Shown here: one piece after another, positions 25,001 to 33,457 of the stretch
Layout: each line of letters opens with the position of its first letter
Numbering within the stretch: position 1 is the stretch's first letter
Source of the DNA: Arthrobacter pullicola
GTDB lineage: Bacteria > Actinomycetota > Actinomycetes > Actinomycetales > Micrococcaceae
DNA: 64,000 nt
NCBI RefSeq assembly: GCF_014836875.1
Contig: NZ_JACSQC010000007.1
Span: 126,555-190,554, forward strand
Reading direction: 5' to 3'
Notes under the pieces: model-generated
The model's input: the letters and a program-made list of their open reading frames with translations, nothing else
Database searches by the model: none
What the model was told of the DNA's origin: nothing
Position numbers and translations under genes: made by a program

Positions 25001-25462
25001 GACTTCCCGCGGGAGGGCCGCGGCATGGCCTGGTGCCCGCAGGAGGCGCACCTGTTCGATTCGACCCTGCGGGGGAACCTCCTGCTGGCGCGGGACCGCA
25101 GCAAGGCCCCGTCCACGGCCGAGATGCTGGAAGTCCTCGACGCCGTTGGCCTCGGGCAGCTGATTGCCGGCCTGGAGGACGGCCTGGACACTCGAATCGG
25201 CAACGGAGGCCACTTCCTCTCCGGCGGCCAGCGCCAGCGCCTTGCCGTCGCGCGGGCACTGCTGACGGAAGCCGACGTCGTGCTCCTGGACGAACCCACC
25301 GCGCACCTGGACCCGGCTGCCGGAAAGCAGCTGATGGCAGACCTGCGGAGCGGACTGAGCGGCAAGTCGGTGGTGGTGGTGACGCACAACCCGGCTGACG
25401 CGGCATGGTGCAGCCGGCGGCTCGAACTGGGTTCAGCACAGCGGAGTCTTGCCGTACGCTAA
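22055..25462 (+). CDS. cydDC: CydDC fused ABC exporter for cytochrome bd assembly
   Basis: This 1135-residue protein joins two complete ABC half-transporters. The first half has membrane helices in residues 10-300, Walker A GPSGSGKTT, signature LSPGEQRRVAVARA and Walker B VLLADEPTAHLD. The second has helices at about 590-850, Walker A GESGSGKST, signature LSGGQRQRLAVARALL and VLLDEPTAHLD. In E. coli CydC and CydD are separate proteins that export reduced thiols and are needed to assemble cytochrome bd. A single-chain form is known in actinobacteria. It is the last gene of the cyd operon. Confidence 0.93.
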   Translation: MKPVLPVSATSRRALYLLGLLAAVKAAGLVLLATGIAAGIAGLAGGGPDWGYVAATGVSGALLRSLAMWAQDTVAQRAAAGVKDELRSQLTNRVLEDGGSVPGMGSGSLSVLLTRGLDGLDNYYAKYLPALVTCAVVPLLVGARILAADWISAVVIVLTVPLVPVFMVLIGLHTGDKTAKAIDALNRLSDNMLELAKGLPVLVGLGRAQAQTRALRDVADRYRKTTLETLRVAFLSSLALELIATISVAVVAVFIGVRLVHGDMPLEMGLLALILAPECYQPLRDLGTAHHASEDGLEALKRTNAVLDAPAAKPLSRSANGTGHTAGPGLSVRGLTVRYPGRAEPVLKGLEFTVPQGSIAALTGPSGSGKTTVLEILAGLRRSGSGTEISGAAEGIDRDAIAWIPQHPVLVEDTVEAELGLYSGLADPGERRRAARRALAEIGAAHLLEAQSGDLSPGEQRRVAVARAIARIQNGSGVRVLLADEPTAHLDSRSAAAVRAALSRLRGHCTVLLVAHDPETAALADTVISVSGSVSPAGVLRQAAGEADPAPLRQEEAQVPAGPAATDTQGIKRQPLWKNLLILRPWSPRFLQALAYGTGATIFAVALSALSGWLIVRASEQPPILYLLTAIVGVRFFGIGRAVLRYRERLHLHDAVFRATNSIRIRLWNGLLNRPEGWRRLSRGGGALERLVGDVDELRDIAPRVVFAPLTGFVTAAAACAATWILVPEAIWVQIGLCLIGLVGSPLLAHWADASARARTVTLQSRAMAGMTKLLAAAPDLEGNSSSGPVLERQRSYDSAAAHAVRRSAWAQGLANAVTALACAGSALWIMTLAQDAPATVAAVIVLMQLALLECFAAVNGSIQQLGAWRILGDKVLPDLGSSEVDPGTAPEAGQSAAEAAALDSGRTAPRRAGSLELHGIHYRYPGAAADVLDGVDLVLKPGDWLAVTGESGSGKSTLLGVLLGFLEPQRGTFLIDGEPASDFPREGRGMAWCPQEAHLFDSTLRGNLLLARDRSKAPSTAEMLEVLDAVGLGQLIAGLEDGLDTRIGNGGHFLSGGQRQRLAVARALLTEADVVLLDEPTAHLDPAAGKQLMADLRSGLSGKSVVVVTHNPADAAWCSRRLELGSAQRSLAVR
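25455..25460 (+). promoter_or_regulatory. Candidate leaderless -10 (TACGCT) for the double-GNAT gene
   Basis: TACGCT ends 7 bases before the ATG at 25468, inside the end of cydDC. No Shine-Dalgarno site is present, so a leaderless message is plausible. Confidence 0.45.
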
Positions 25463-25467
25463 AGCGC

Positions 25468-26457
25468 ATGACTGTCCCGGAAAACGTGCAGCGCCCTGGG
25501 CCGCAGACCGGTTTGATCTGGCGTCCCATCACCCCGGAGGACCTGGACGGCTGGTACGCGCTGATCCGCCGGATGGCTGAAGCGGACAAACCAGGCTGGG
25601 TGGAGGACCGGGCGGACCTGGAGCACATCCTCGCCCGTCCCAGTGATGACCCGGCACTGGATACGCTCCTCGGCCATGACAGCAAAGGAACAATCCGGGC
25701 CTTCGGTTCCGTGACCGCCAATCCGGGTTCCGGACGGGTCCTCGGTTTTGGCGGGGTTGACCCGCAGTGGCGCCGGCGCGGGATAGGTACAGCGGTCTAC
25801 CGCTGGCAGGCGGCCCGCGCCCGGAATAGGATCACCGGCAAGGAAAAGGGCGCAGTGCTGCGCAGTTTCGCCGAGGAGAACAACGCATCACATGTGGCAC
25901 TGCTTTCCTCCGTTGGAGCCAAAGTGGTGCGGTACTTCACGGAGATGACCCGGTCTCTGGCCGGGGATCTGCCCACCGTCCCGCTGCCGGAAGGAATGGA
26001 GTTCGTGACCTTTCGGGAGGAACTGTCCGAACGGTTCCGGCTCGCGCACAACGAGGCTTTCCTGGACCACTGGGGCAGTGAGCCCCGGGACGCACAGACG
26101 TGGAAGTTCACGGTCACCCACCCGCAGTTCCGTGCTGACTGGAGCTTTGCGGTGGTGGAAAAGTCCTCGGGCGGCGTAGCCGCGTACCAGCTGGCCAGCT
26201 TCGACCCGGAGACGAAGGAAATCTTCGGCTATACCGAGGGCTATACCGAGCTGCTGGGGGTGCTGCGGGACTGGCGCGGGATGAGGCTTGCACCGGCCAT
26301 GCTTTCCGAGGCGATGCGCCGGTTCCGGGAGTCCGGGATGGAACACGCCGGACTTGGCGTGGATACGGAGAACCCCTCCGGGGCACTGCGGATCTATGAA
26401 CAGCTGGGCTACACGCCGGTGAGCCGCCAGATCACTTTCGACCTGCCGCTTACCTGA
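25468..26457 (+). CDS. Double-GNAT acetyltransferase family protein
   Basis: This 329-residue protein has two GNAT domains. The first shows the acetyl-CoA pyrophosphate loop PQWRRRGIGTAVYRWQ near residue 95; the second has RDWRGMRLAPAML near residue 273 and the C-terminal NPSGALRIYEQLGY typical of GNAT. The two-domain design resembles mycothiol synthase MshD but also many uncharacterised actinobacterial acetyltransferases, so the substrate stays open. It starts 5 bases after cydDC but may have its own leaderless promoter. The stop codon lies at the junction of a short tandem duplication. Confidence 0.8.
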   Translation: MTVPENVQRPGPQTGLIWRPITPEDLDGWYALIRRMAEADKPGWVEDRADLEHILARPSDDPALDTLLGHDSKGTIRAFGSVTANPGSGRVLGFGGVDPQWRRRGIGTAVYRWQAARARNRITGKEKGAVLRSFAEENNASHVALLSSVGAKVVRYFTEMTRSLAGDLPTVPLPEGMEFVTFREELSERFRLAHNEAFLDHWGSEPRDAQTWKFTVTHPQFRADWSFAVVEKSSGGVAAYQLASFDPETKEIFGYTEGYTELLGVLRDWRGMRLAPAMLSEAMRRFRESGMEHAGLGVDTENPSGALRIYEQLGYTPVSRQITFDLPLT

Positions 26458-26479
26458 CCTGCCGCTTACCTGACCTGCC
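26440..26479. repeat. 16-bp tandem duplication across a stop codon
   Basis: GACCTGCCGCTTACCT occurs at 26440-26455 and 26456-26471, then 8 more matching bases follow. The TGA stop of the GNAT gene is formed at the first junction. A GGTGACGC repeat follows directly. Confidence 0.85.
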
Positions 26480-26512
26480 GGTGACGCCGGTGACGCTGAA
26501 AAGCAGCCGGGA

Positions 26513-27190
26513 CTAGGCGGGAACCACCCAGATGGCCTCAGCGGCCGGCAGGCCGAGTTCCACCCGGCCGCCGCTGCGTTCCAGGGTGAGGGTACCTGCG
26601 TAAGCCTGGCGCTCGATGATGCTCAGCTCTGCATCGAGTCCCAGTCCCATACCGCCCAGATAACGCAGCAGTTCAGGGCTGTCGTCCGAAACCCGGGCAA
26701 TCCGCAGCTGCCGGCCCGTCTCGCTCTGACTCAGCCGGGCTGCGTCCAGGGGCGGCAGGCTTCCGTCGCGGGCCGGAATCGGGTCCCCGTGCGGATCCCG
26801 CACCGGGTTGCCCAGCCGGACGGCCAGGGCCTCCACCATTTTGTCGGAGACCGCGTGTTCAAGGTTCTCCGCTTCGTCGTGCACCTCGTCCCAGCCGTAG
26901 CCCAGGTACTCCACGAGAAACGTCTCGATCAGCCGGTGCCTGCGGACCATGTTCACCGCAGCCAGTTCACCCTCGGCGGTCAGCGCGATTGAGCCGTAGC
27001 GGGCGTGGGCCAGGAACCCCTGCGCGGCCAGCTTCTTGACGGCTTCCGAAACGGAGGACGCGGAAAAACCGAGGTGGGCGGAGAGCGCGGACACGGTGAC
27101 GGGTTCATCCGTCCATTCCTGTGCGGTCCAGATGACTTTGAGGTAATCCTCGCCGGCTGTGCTCAGTGCTTTCTTTCCCACGCGTCCCAC
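26513..27190 (-). CDS. DtxR-family metal-dependent repressor with MntR-type ligands
   Basis: This 225-residue regulator has an N-terminal winged helix (VSALSAHLGFSASSVSEAVKKLAAQGFL), a dimerisation/metal domain and a C-terminal FeoA/SH3-like domain. In DtxR/IdeR the primary iron site uses Met10, Cys102, Glu105 and His106. Here the matching residues are Asp15, Glu108, Glu111 and His112, as in MntR (Asp8, Glu99, Glu102, His103). His85, Glu89 and His104 match the ancillary site. Manganese sensing is therefore more likely than iron (inference). No manganese transporter is adjacent, so its targets lie elsewhere. The gene converges on the GNAT gene. Confidence 0.85.
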   Translation of the reverse strand: MGRVGKKALSTAGEDYLKVIWTAQEWTDEPVTVSALSAHLGFSASSVSEAVKKLAAQGFLAHARYGSIALTAEGELAAVNMVRRHRLIETFLVEYLGYGWDEVHDEAENLEHAVSDKMVEALAVRLGNPVRDPHGDPIPARDGSLPPLDAARLSQSETGRQLRIARVSDDSPELLRYLGGMGLGLDAELSIIERQAYAGTLTLERSGGRVELGLPAAEAIWVVPA

Positions 27191-27200
27191 CTTACGCCAG

Positions 27201-27240
27201 CGGCGCCCGCCCCCATGGATTGCAAGGGGAGCGGGCGCCG
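27201..27240 (-). terminator. Terminator of the betaine transporter operon
   Basis: CGGCGCCCGC (27201-27210) pairs with GCGGGCGCCG (27231-27240), with an inner CCCC/GGGG extension. It lies just after the minus-strand operon and just upstream of the regulator gene. Confidence 0.6.
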
Positions 27241-27256
27241 CCGGTGGATGAGGCAG

Positions 27257-28153
27257 TTAGTCCTGGGTGAGGGAGTCCACGAACTCCTGGTTCTCTTCCA
27301 TCCAGGCCTTGACCACGGCTGAGTAGTCCTTGCCGCCGTCTTCACTGTTGAACATGGCGTTCTCGAGAGAGAACAGGGTTTCGGAATCCATGCTGAAGTC
27401 CCTGATCCACCCGGCCAGGGCCGGGAAGTCAGCCTCGAAGTCCTTGCTCGCGAAGGAATGGATGCCCTCAGCGTCGCCGAGGGTGCCCTTGGGATCCTCA
27501 AGATCCTTGATCGGGAAGGCGTCGTAGGCCCAGTGCGGACGCCACAGGGTGACGGCGATGTTCTCACCGTTGGCCGTAGCGCTCTTCAGCTCGGACAGCA
27601 TCGCCGGCGTCGAGGAGGTCAGGTACTCCATCGACTCCAGGCCGTAACCGGGGATCACTTCGTTCGTGGTGGCTTCCGTCAGGCCCGCGGCAGGCTCGAT
27701 GCCCACCAGCCGGTTGCCGAACAAATCCGCATTGGCAGCGAGTTCCTCGAGCGAGTCGATGGGGGCGTCCTCGTTGACGGCAATCGTCAGCTTGGCGTCC
27801 TCGTTCCAGGTGCCCAGGTCCACCATGTCTGCCCCGTACTGCTCCAGGTACGTGGCGTGGGTAATCGGCAGCCAGGTATCAAGGGAGAGGTCATAGTCAC
27901 CGTTGGCCAGGCCGGCGTAGACCGTCCCCGGATCGGCATACTCGAGTTCGACGTCGTAGCCCTTGTCCTCCAGCACGGCCTTCCACAGCTCCGAGGCGGC
28001 AATGCCCTCGTCCCAGCCGTTGAAGACGCCGATCGTGAGGTCCTTCTTATCTCCGTTTTCCAGTCCGGAGCTGGCGTCGGCGTCGGCTCCGCAGCCGGCC
28101 AGGGCCAGGGCGGCCACGGACATGACGGCGGCGAGTTTAGTGAGGTTCTTCAT
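27257..28153 (-). CDS. proX: Glycine betaine/proline ABC transporter substrate-binding lipoprotein
   Basis: This 298-residue protein has a lipoprotein signal peptide with lipobox LALAGC (Cys near residue 20), so it is anchored outside the membrane. Aromatic residues in NGWDEG, DTWLP and LWRPHWAYD are placed as in the Trp cage that binds quaternary ammonium compounds in ProX/OpuAC. ATG at 28153 follows AAAGGAAAG; the 33 codons open upstream are not used. It is the last gene of a three-gene osmoprotectant uptake operon. Betaine, proline betaine or choline cannot be told apart. Confidence 0.9.
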   Translation of the reverse strand: MKNLTKLAAVMSVAALALAGCGADADASSGLENGDKKDLTIGVFNGWDEGIAASELWKAVLEDKGYDVELEYADPGTVYAGLANGDYDLSLDTWLPITHATYLEQYGADMVDLGTWNEDAKLTIAVNEDAPIDSLEELAANADLFGNRLVGIEPAAGLTEATTNEVIPGYGLESMEYLTSSTPAMLSELKSATANGENIAVTLWRPHWAYDAFPIKDLEDPKGTLGDAEGIHSFASKDFEADFPALAGWIRDFSMDSETLFSLENAMFNSEDGGKDYSAVVKAWMEENQEFVDSLTQD

Positions 28154-28202
28154 TTGGTTCTTTCCTTTCGCGGCTGTGCAGGGATGCACAGGCTGTTTGA
28201 GG

Positions 28203-29063
28203 TCAGGAGACGCTGGTGGCCGCCGGAACGGGCTTTCCGACGCGGCTGCCAAAGCTGGAGGTCAGACGGTCCAGGTAGACGGCCAGGAGAACGACGGCGA
28301 TGCCGGCTTCGAAGCCGAGTGCCGGATCCAGCCGGGTCAGGCTGGCCACCACGTCCTGTCCCAGCCCGCCGGCACCGACCATGCCGGCGATAACCACCAT
28401 GGACAGGGAGAGCATGATGACCTGGTTGACGCCTGCCATGATGGTGGGCAGGGCCAGGGGCAGCTGGATCTGGCGCAGGATCCGGCCGGGTGTGGAACCG
28501 AAGGCCGCGCCGGCCTCCACCACTTCGGCGTCGACGCCGCGGATGCCGAGTTCGGTGAGGCGCACTCCCGGTGCCATGGCAAAGATGATGGTCGCCACGA
28601 TGCCCGGCACCACGCCGACCCGGAAGATAATCAGTGCCGGAATCAGATAGACCATTGCGGGCATGGTCTGCATAAAGTCGAGCACCGGGCGGATCGCTGC
28701 GGAAGCCGCACGGGAGCGGGCGGCCAGGATGCCCAGCGGAATGCCGATGAGCACCGCAACCACACTCGCGACGAGCACCAGGGCCAGCGTTTCCATGGCG
28801 TTTTCCCACTGGTCCACACCGTAGATCAGCACGAATCCGGCAGCCATTCCGATGCCCAGCTTCCAGCCGCGGGCCAGCCAGGCCAGTCCGGCCAGGATGA
28901 TCAGGACCGCCCAGAACGGAGGAGCCAGCAGAATCCACTCGAGGCCGTCGTAGGCACCGCGGAAGACGGTCCGGATGGTGTCAAAGACCGGCCCGAAGAC
29001 CTCGGTCACCCAGTCCAGGGCCACCTCAATCCATTCGCCGAGGGGGATGCGGAAGCCATTCAT
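28203..29063 (-). CDS. proW: Glycine betaine/proline ABC transporter permease
   Basis: This 286-residue permease has six to seven membrane helices and the coupling-loop motif around GAAFGSTPGRILRQIQLPLALPTIMAGVNQ, typical of the ProW/OpuAB family. It starts with a short periplasmic or N-terminal amphipathic segment and one extra helix near 50-70. It overlaps the ATP-binding subunit gene by 4 bases (ATGA) and precedes the binding-protein gene, giving a complete importer. Confidence 0.92.
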   Translation of the reverse strand: MNGFRIPLGEWIEVALDWVTEVFGPVFDTIRTVFRGAYDGLEWILLAPPFWAVLIILAGLAWLARGWKLGIGMAAGFVLIYGVDQWENAMETLALVLVASVVAVLIGIPLGILAARSRAASAAIRPVLDFMQTMPAMVYLIPALIIFRVGVVPGIVATIIFAMAPGVRLTELGIRGVDAEVVEAGAAFGSTPGRILRQIQLPLALPTIMAGVNQVIMLSLSMVVIAGMVGAGGLGQDVVASLTRLDPALGFEAGIAVVLLAVYLDRLTSSFGSRVGKPVPAATSVS

Positions 29064-30361
29064 GCGGGGTCTCCTGCCCGGGCGGAGGAATCAAGGGTTG
29101 CGGTCACGAGGTTTTCGGGCAGCGGAGGCGGCGGGGCGTCCACCACCGGAATGTCCGTGGTGGTGGAGGGGACATTGCCCAGGGCGGCCAGCAGGGTGAC
29201 GCGCGGTACAGCACCAACAAGCCTGCCCGTGGCATCGATGACGGCAAGCGGAACCGGGCTCTCCACGGCCATACCGAACAGCTGGGCCAATGCGGTCTCG
29301 CCGTCCACCGGGTTGCCGGGACGGATCGCCGGAGCGAGGTCCGGACTGCGCTGTTCAACCAGTGCCATCACGTCCCGGTCGGTGACCGTTCCGAGGAAGG
29401 TGCGCCGGCGGTCGACGACGAACGCGGCTGACGTCTGCAGGTCACGCATGGTGCGCAGCGCGCCCCGCGGTCCGCCGGTGAGGGTCACAACGGAACGGGC
29501 GGGTTCCATGACGCTGGCAGCGGTCAGGACCCGGGTGCGGTCAACGTCCTGCACAAACTGGGCCACGTAGTCGTTGGCCGGGTGGCTCAGGATGTCATCG
29601 GGGGTGCCGATCTGGACAATTTCGCCGTCCTTCATCACGGCGATCCGGTCACCGAGGAACATGGCCTCATTCAGGTCATGGGTGATGAAGATGATGGTCT
29701 TCCCGAGGTCCTGCTGCAGGGAAACCAGCTGTTCCTGCATTTCCCGGCGGATCAGGGGATCCAGGGCGGAGAACGCCTCATCCATCAGCAGGATCCCGGT
29801 CTCGGAGGCCAGGGCCCGGGCCAGGCCGACGCGCTGCTGCATGCCGCCGGAGAGTTCCGACGGGTAGCGGCTGCCCCAGCTGTCCAGGCCCACCAGTTCC
29901 AGCACCTTGGCTGCGGCCTGGAGCCGTTCGGGCTTTGCCATGCCCTGGACTTCCAGCCCGTAGGCAGCGTTCTCCAGGACGGTGCGGTGCGGAAACAGCG
30001 CGAAGTGCTGGAAGACCATCGAGACCTGCTGCTGGCGTACCGCGCGCAGCTCCCTGTCGGAGATTTTTGACAGGTCCGTGCCCTGGATGGTGACTGAACC
30101 CGCCGTTGCGGGCTGAAGCCCGTTGAGGGTGCGCAGGAGGGTGGACTTTCCAGACCCGGAGAGCCCCATCACCACGAAAATTTCGCCCGCCTTGACCTCA
30201 AAGGAGGCATTGATAACCGCTGCCGTCCCCAAGCCCGCAACCTCGGACCGGGTGGCTCCGTCCCTGAGCCTGCGGACGGCTTCAGCGGGGCGTTTGCCGA
30301 AGACCTTGTAGACGTTCTCCACCTTCAGGACGGTGTCCCGGATGGTGTCGTTCTCACTCAA
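29060..30361 (-). CDS. proV: Glycine betaine/proline ABC transporter ATP-binding protein with CBS domains
   Basis: This 433-residue protein has Walker A GLSGSGKST, signature LSGGMQQRVGLARAL and Walker B ILLMDEAFSALDP, followed from about residue 290 by a tandem CBS module (RTFLGTVTDRDVMALVE). In OpuA/ProV-type importers the CBS module senses ionic strength and gates transport. A TTG start at 30361 is chosen because GGAAAGG lies 8 bases before it; the ATG 7 codons earlier overlaps that ribosome site. First gene of the operon. Confidence 0.9.
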   Translation of the reverse strand: MSENDTIRDTVLKVENVYKVFGKRPAEAVRRLRDGATRSEVAGLGTAAVINASFEVKAGEIFVVMGLSGSGKSTLLRTLNGLQPATAGSVTIQGTDLSKISDRELRAVRQQQVSMVFQHFALFPHRTVLENAAYGLEVQGMAKPERLQAAAKVLELVGLDSWGSRYPSELSGGMQQRVGLARALASETGILLMDEAFSALDPLIRREMQEQLVSLQQDLGKTIIFITHDLNEAMFLGDRIAVMKDGEIVQIGTPDDILSHPANDYVAQFVQDVDRTRVLTAASVMEPARSVVTLTGGPRGALRTMRDLQTSAAFVVDRRRTFLGTVTDRDVMALVEQRSPDLAPAIRPGNPVDGETALAQLFGMAVESPVPLAVIDATGRLVGAVPRVTLLAALGNVPSTTTDIPVVDAPPPPLPENLVTATLDSSARAGDPA

Positions 30362-30612
30362 TATCGTTCCCTTTCCATGCATGCCGGCACCGTAAATGCC
30401 AGCCCGCATGGGTTTCTGGTTCTGTGCTCAGCAACCTGCACTGGCCGGATTCGGCGTGGCAGGGACCCGGAGAGGCCGTTGGCAACCCTAACAATGATCA
30501 GTTCGCTACCGGCGTAATTTGGGGTGGTTCCTGCGGCGGGACGGTTCGTGGGTGTGCTCGCATTCCGCGCCCAGACTGGGAAGCACTGGAGTTATGGCAT
30601 CGTGACCTGAAA

Positions 30613-30627
30613 TACCCCTATGGGGTA
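30613..30627. promoter_or_regulatory. CsoR-like palindrome TACCCC-TAT-GGGGTA
   Basis: Perfect 6-bp arms around TAT. The G-run/C-run design resembles operators of the copper sensor CsoR and relatives. No CsoR, copper chaperone or copper ATPase gene is adjacent, so this is an orphan site. Confidence 0.45.
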
Positions 30628-30750
30628 CGCCTGGAAGAGCGGAATGGAGGCAGGCGGAAATGGGTCCGGTGAGGCGGAAGGGGCAAAAAAAGCCGAAAAG
30701 AGGTGGCATGAAGCCCGGGAACGAGGCGCAAAAGCCGCGCCTATGAGACG

Positions 30751-30799
30751 AAAAAACCGCCTGCGCAGCTTCGACGGGTTACTCAGCTGCGCAGGCGGT
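30751..30799 (-). terminator. Strong intrinsic terminator of parC
   Basis: ACCGCCTGCGCAGCT (30756-30770) and AGCTGCGCAGGCGGT (30785-30799) form a 15-bp perfect stem. On the minus strand it is followed by TTTTT from 30755 leftward. Confidence 0.88.
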
Positions 30800-30821
30800 C
30801 TGTGGCTTCTGTCTGCTCCGG

Positions 30822-33317
30822 CTATTCCGGCTGGCTGAGGCTGGGGCCGATGTGGTCCACAGGGCTGGCCAGGGGAACACCGGAACCGTCCCGCCGCCCG
30901 TGTTCAGTCGGCAGGGCCCGGGCTACACCGTTCGCCGCTGCGGCCTTGGCCGGCCCGTGACCGGCCCATGCGACCACCAGGGAGTCTTCGCCCTTGAGGA
31001 AGCGGTGTGCCCGCACGCCGGCGGTGGCGCGGCCCTTGGCCGGGTACTCCGCGAAGTCGGTGACCTTGACCGACCCTCCGGGGGTACCGGGCAGCGTTTC
31101 AGTGCCCGACGCGACCGTCACCACGACGGCGGCCGGATCGGAGTCGGCCACGACGCCAAAGAAGATGACTTCGTCGCCGTCGCTCAGCTTCATTCCGGCA
31201 ACACCGCCGGCGGTCCTGCCCTGCGGGCGGACCAGTGACGCAGCGAAGCGCAGCAGCTGGGCTTCCTTTGTGGCAAAGACCAGCTGGTCGTCGTCGTTAG
31301 CGGCAACGGCAGCCCCAACCACTTCGTCTCCGGCCTTGAGCGTGATGGCTTCCCAGTCATCCCGGTTCAGCGGGTAATCGGGATTGAGCCGCTTCACCAC
31401 GCCGTTGCGGGTTCCCAGCGCCAGGACAGTGTTCAGCGGCACCAGGCCGATCAGCTTCTCGCCCTTGGCGAGGGTCATGAAGTCCTTTGCCGGAACACCG
31501 CCGGCCAGGTTCGGCAGGCCGTTCGTCGGCGGAAGCGCAGGCATGTCCATGACCTGGACCCGGATCATCCGGCCGGAGGAGGTCACCGCGCCGATTTCAC
31601 CGCGCGCCGTCGTCGCCACCACGGAGCGGAACACATCGTGCCGGGTGCGCTGGCCACCCTCAGCCAGCGGCTCCTGGTTGGCGGTGCGCGCCAGCTGGCC
31701 GGAAGCGGAAAGGACCACCCAGCAGGGATCATCGGGAATTTGAAGCGGGAGGACCGCCTTGGCCCCCTTGCCCGCCTTGACCGCGGCAGCTTCAGAGGCC
31801 AGGGGCGCGACCGCCTCGGATTCGAGCAGCACCGTCCGGCGCGGGGTTGCGTACTTGGCAGCCACCTCGCCGAGTTCATCGGAAACCAGTCCGCGGAGCC
31901 GTTCCTCCGAGTCCATGATGGCCTGGAGTTCCCCGATCGCTGCCTGCAGCTCTTCCTGCTCCCTTTCCAGCTCAAGCCGCGAGTACTTGGTGAGCTGGCG
32001 CAGGCGCAGCTCCAGGATGTGGTTCGCCTGGATTTCGGTGAGGTCGTAGATGGACATCAGGCGGGTCCGCGCTTCGGCGGTCTCATCCGAGCTGCGGATG
32101 ACCTGGATGACCTCGTCAATGTCGACGATCGCGATCAGCAGGCCCTCGACCAGGTGCAGCCGGTCCTTCTTGCGTCCCAGCCGGTAGGCGGTGCGGCGGC
32201 GGACCACCCCCAGGCGGTGTGCCACGTAGACCTGGAGCAGTTCCACCAGGCCCAGTGTCCGCGGCTGGCCATCCACCAGGGTCACGTTGTTGATGCCGAA
32301 GGAATCTTCCATCGGGGTGTAGCGGTAGAGCTGGGCCAGGACGGCCTTGGGATTGAAGCCGTTCTTCAGCTCGATCACCAGGCGCAGGCCGTTCATGCGG
32401 TCCGTCAGGTCCACCACATCGGAAATGCCCTGCAGCTTCTTGGACGTGACGGCGTCCTTGATCTTCTCGACGACCTTTTCCGGCCCCACCATGTAGGGCA
32501 GTTCGGTGACGACCAGGCCGGTCCGGCGCGCACTGAGCTGCTCCACTTCGACCTTGGCCCGGGTCTTGAACGAACCGCGGCCGGTGGCGTACGCATCGCG
32601 GATGCCGTCCAGGCCCACGATGCGGCCGCCGGTGGGAAGGTCCGGTCCGGGGACAAACCGCATCAGGTCCTCGAGCGAGGCGCCCGGGTGCTTGATCAGG
32701 TGCTGGGTGGCGGCGATGACTTCGCCGAGGTTATGCGGCGCCATGTTCGTGGCCATGCCGACGGCGATGCCCGTGGTGCCGTTGACCAGCAGGTTTGGGA
32801 ACGCGGCGGGCAGGACTTCCGGCTGCAGCAGCTGGTTGTCATAGTTGGGGACAAAGTCCACCACGTCTTCATCAAGGTGGTCGGTGAGGGTCAGTGCCGC
32901 CGCGGCCAGCCGGGCTTCGGTGTAACGGGAAGCAGCCGGACCATCGTCCAGGGAGCCGAAGTTGCCGTGCCCGTCAATCAGCGGCAGGCGCAGTGCCCAG
33001 TCCTGCGCCATGCGGACCATCGCATCGTAGATAGCGGAGTCGCCATGGGGGTGCAGCTTGCCCATGACCTCACCGACAACGCGTGCGCTTTTAACATGGC
33101 CGCGGTCCGGACGCAGGCCCATCTCCGCCATCATGTACAAAATGCGGCGCTGCACCGGTTTGAGGCCGTCGCGCGCATCGGGAAGGGCGCGGGAATAGAT
33201 CACCGAGTATGCGTACTCGAGGAAAGATTCCTCCATCTCGGTGGAAACATCGATGTCGATGATGTTCTCGGCGATGGGTTCGCCGGGAGGGGGTGCGGAG
33301 GCGGAGCGCCGGGCCAT
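30822..33317 (-). CDS. parC: DNA topoisomerase IV subunit A (GyrA/ParC family)
   Basis: This 831-residue protein is the DNA-cleaving subunit that pairs with ParE. The catalytic Tyr is in [10 protein letters not shown]. The quinolone-determining stretch reads [19 protein letters not shown], with the Ser and Asp of the sensitive form. The C-terminal half forms a beta-pinwheel but lacks the QRRGGKG GyrA-box expected of true gyrase, which supports topoisomerase IV. ATG start without a strong ribosome site; the divergent gene starts 141 bases away. A strong terminator follows. Confidence 0.92.
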   Translation of the reverse strand: MARRSASAPPPGEPIAENIIDIDVSTEMEESFLEYAYSVIYSRALPDARDGLKPVQRRILYMMAEMGLRPDRGHVKSARVVGEVMGKLHPHGDSAIYDAMVRMAQDWALRLPLIDGHGNFGSLDDGPAASRYTEARLAAAALTLTDHLDEDVVDFVPNYDNQLLQPEVLPAAFPNLLVNGTTGIAVGMATNMAPHNLGEVIAATQHLIKHPGASLEDLMRFVPGPDLPTGGRIVGLDGIRDAYATGRGSFKTRAKVEVEQLSARRTGLVVTELPYMVGPEKVVEKIKDAVTSKKLQGISDVVDLTDRMNGLRLVIELKNGFNPKAVLAQLYRYTPMEDSFGINNVTLVDGQPRTLGLVELLQVYVAHRLGVVRRRTAYRLGRKKDRLHLVEGLLIAIVDIDEVIQVIRSSDETAEARTRLMSIYDLTEIQANHILELRLRQLTKYSRLELEREQEELQAAIGELQAIMDSEERLRGLVSDELGEVAAKYATPRRTVLLESEAVAPLASEAAAVKAGKGAKAVLPLQIPDDPCWVVLSASGQLARTANQEPLAEGGQRTRHDVFRSVVATTARGEIGAVTSSGRMIRVQVMDMPALPPTNGLPNLAGGVPAKDFMTLAKGEKLIGLVPLNTVLALGTRNGVVKRLNPDYPLNRDDWEAITLKAGDEVVGAAVAANDDDQLVFATKEAQLLRFAASLVRPQGRTAGGVAGMKLSDGDEVIFFGVVADSDPAAVVVTVASGTETLPGTPGGSVKVTDFAEYPAKGRATAGVRAHRFLKGEDSLVVAWAGHGPAKAAAANGVARALPTEHGRRDGSGVPLASPVDHIGPSLSQPE

Positions 33318-33445
33318 GGAGTTGTTGCGTCCTTGCGGTTGTCGGTTGGAGTGTATTGCCTGCGGATCCGATCCGGTGCGGGTCCCAAGGGGAAGCCGGG
33401 TGCCGGTCGCTGGCGGTTCGGTGGTGGGTTCTGAAAAATGCCCAC

Positions 33446-33451
33446 TACGCT
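33446..33451 (+). promoter_or_regulatory. Candidate leaderless -10 (TACGCT) for the Pat-like gene
   Basis: TACGCT ends 6 bases before the ATG at 33458 and there is no Shine-Dalgarno site, as expected when transcription starts at the start codon. Confidence 0.5.
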
Positions 33452-33457
33452 GAGTCT

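Larger units (their letters stand above)
30362..30821. other. Intergenic region between parC and the betaine operon
   Basis: No supported gene. Two short open frames (30424-30672 plus, 30506-30709 minus) have no recognisable content or ribosome site. The region contains a CsoR-like palindrome at 30613-30627 and the parC terminator at 30751-30799. Promoter elements for the betaine operon should lie near 30480-30520, where ACCCTA (TAGGGT on the minus strand) at 30485-30490 is a weak -10 candidate. Confidence 0.5.

Noticed and set aside
30424-30838. Small open frames in the parC-proV gap
   Set aside because: No ribosome sites, no recognisable sequence, and one runs through the parC terminator hairpin.
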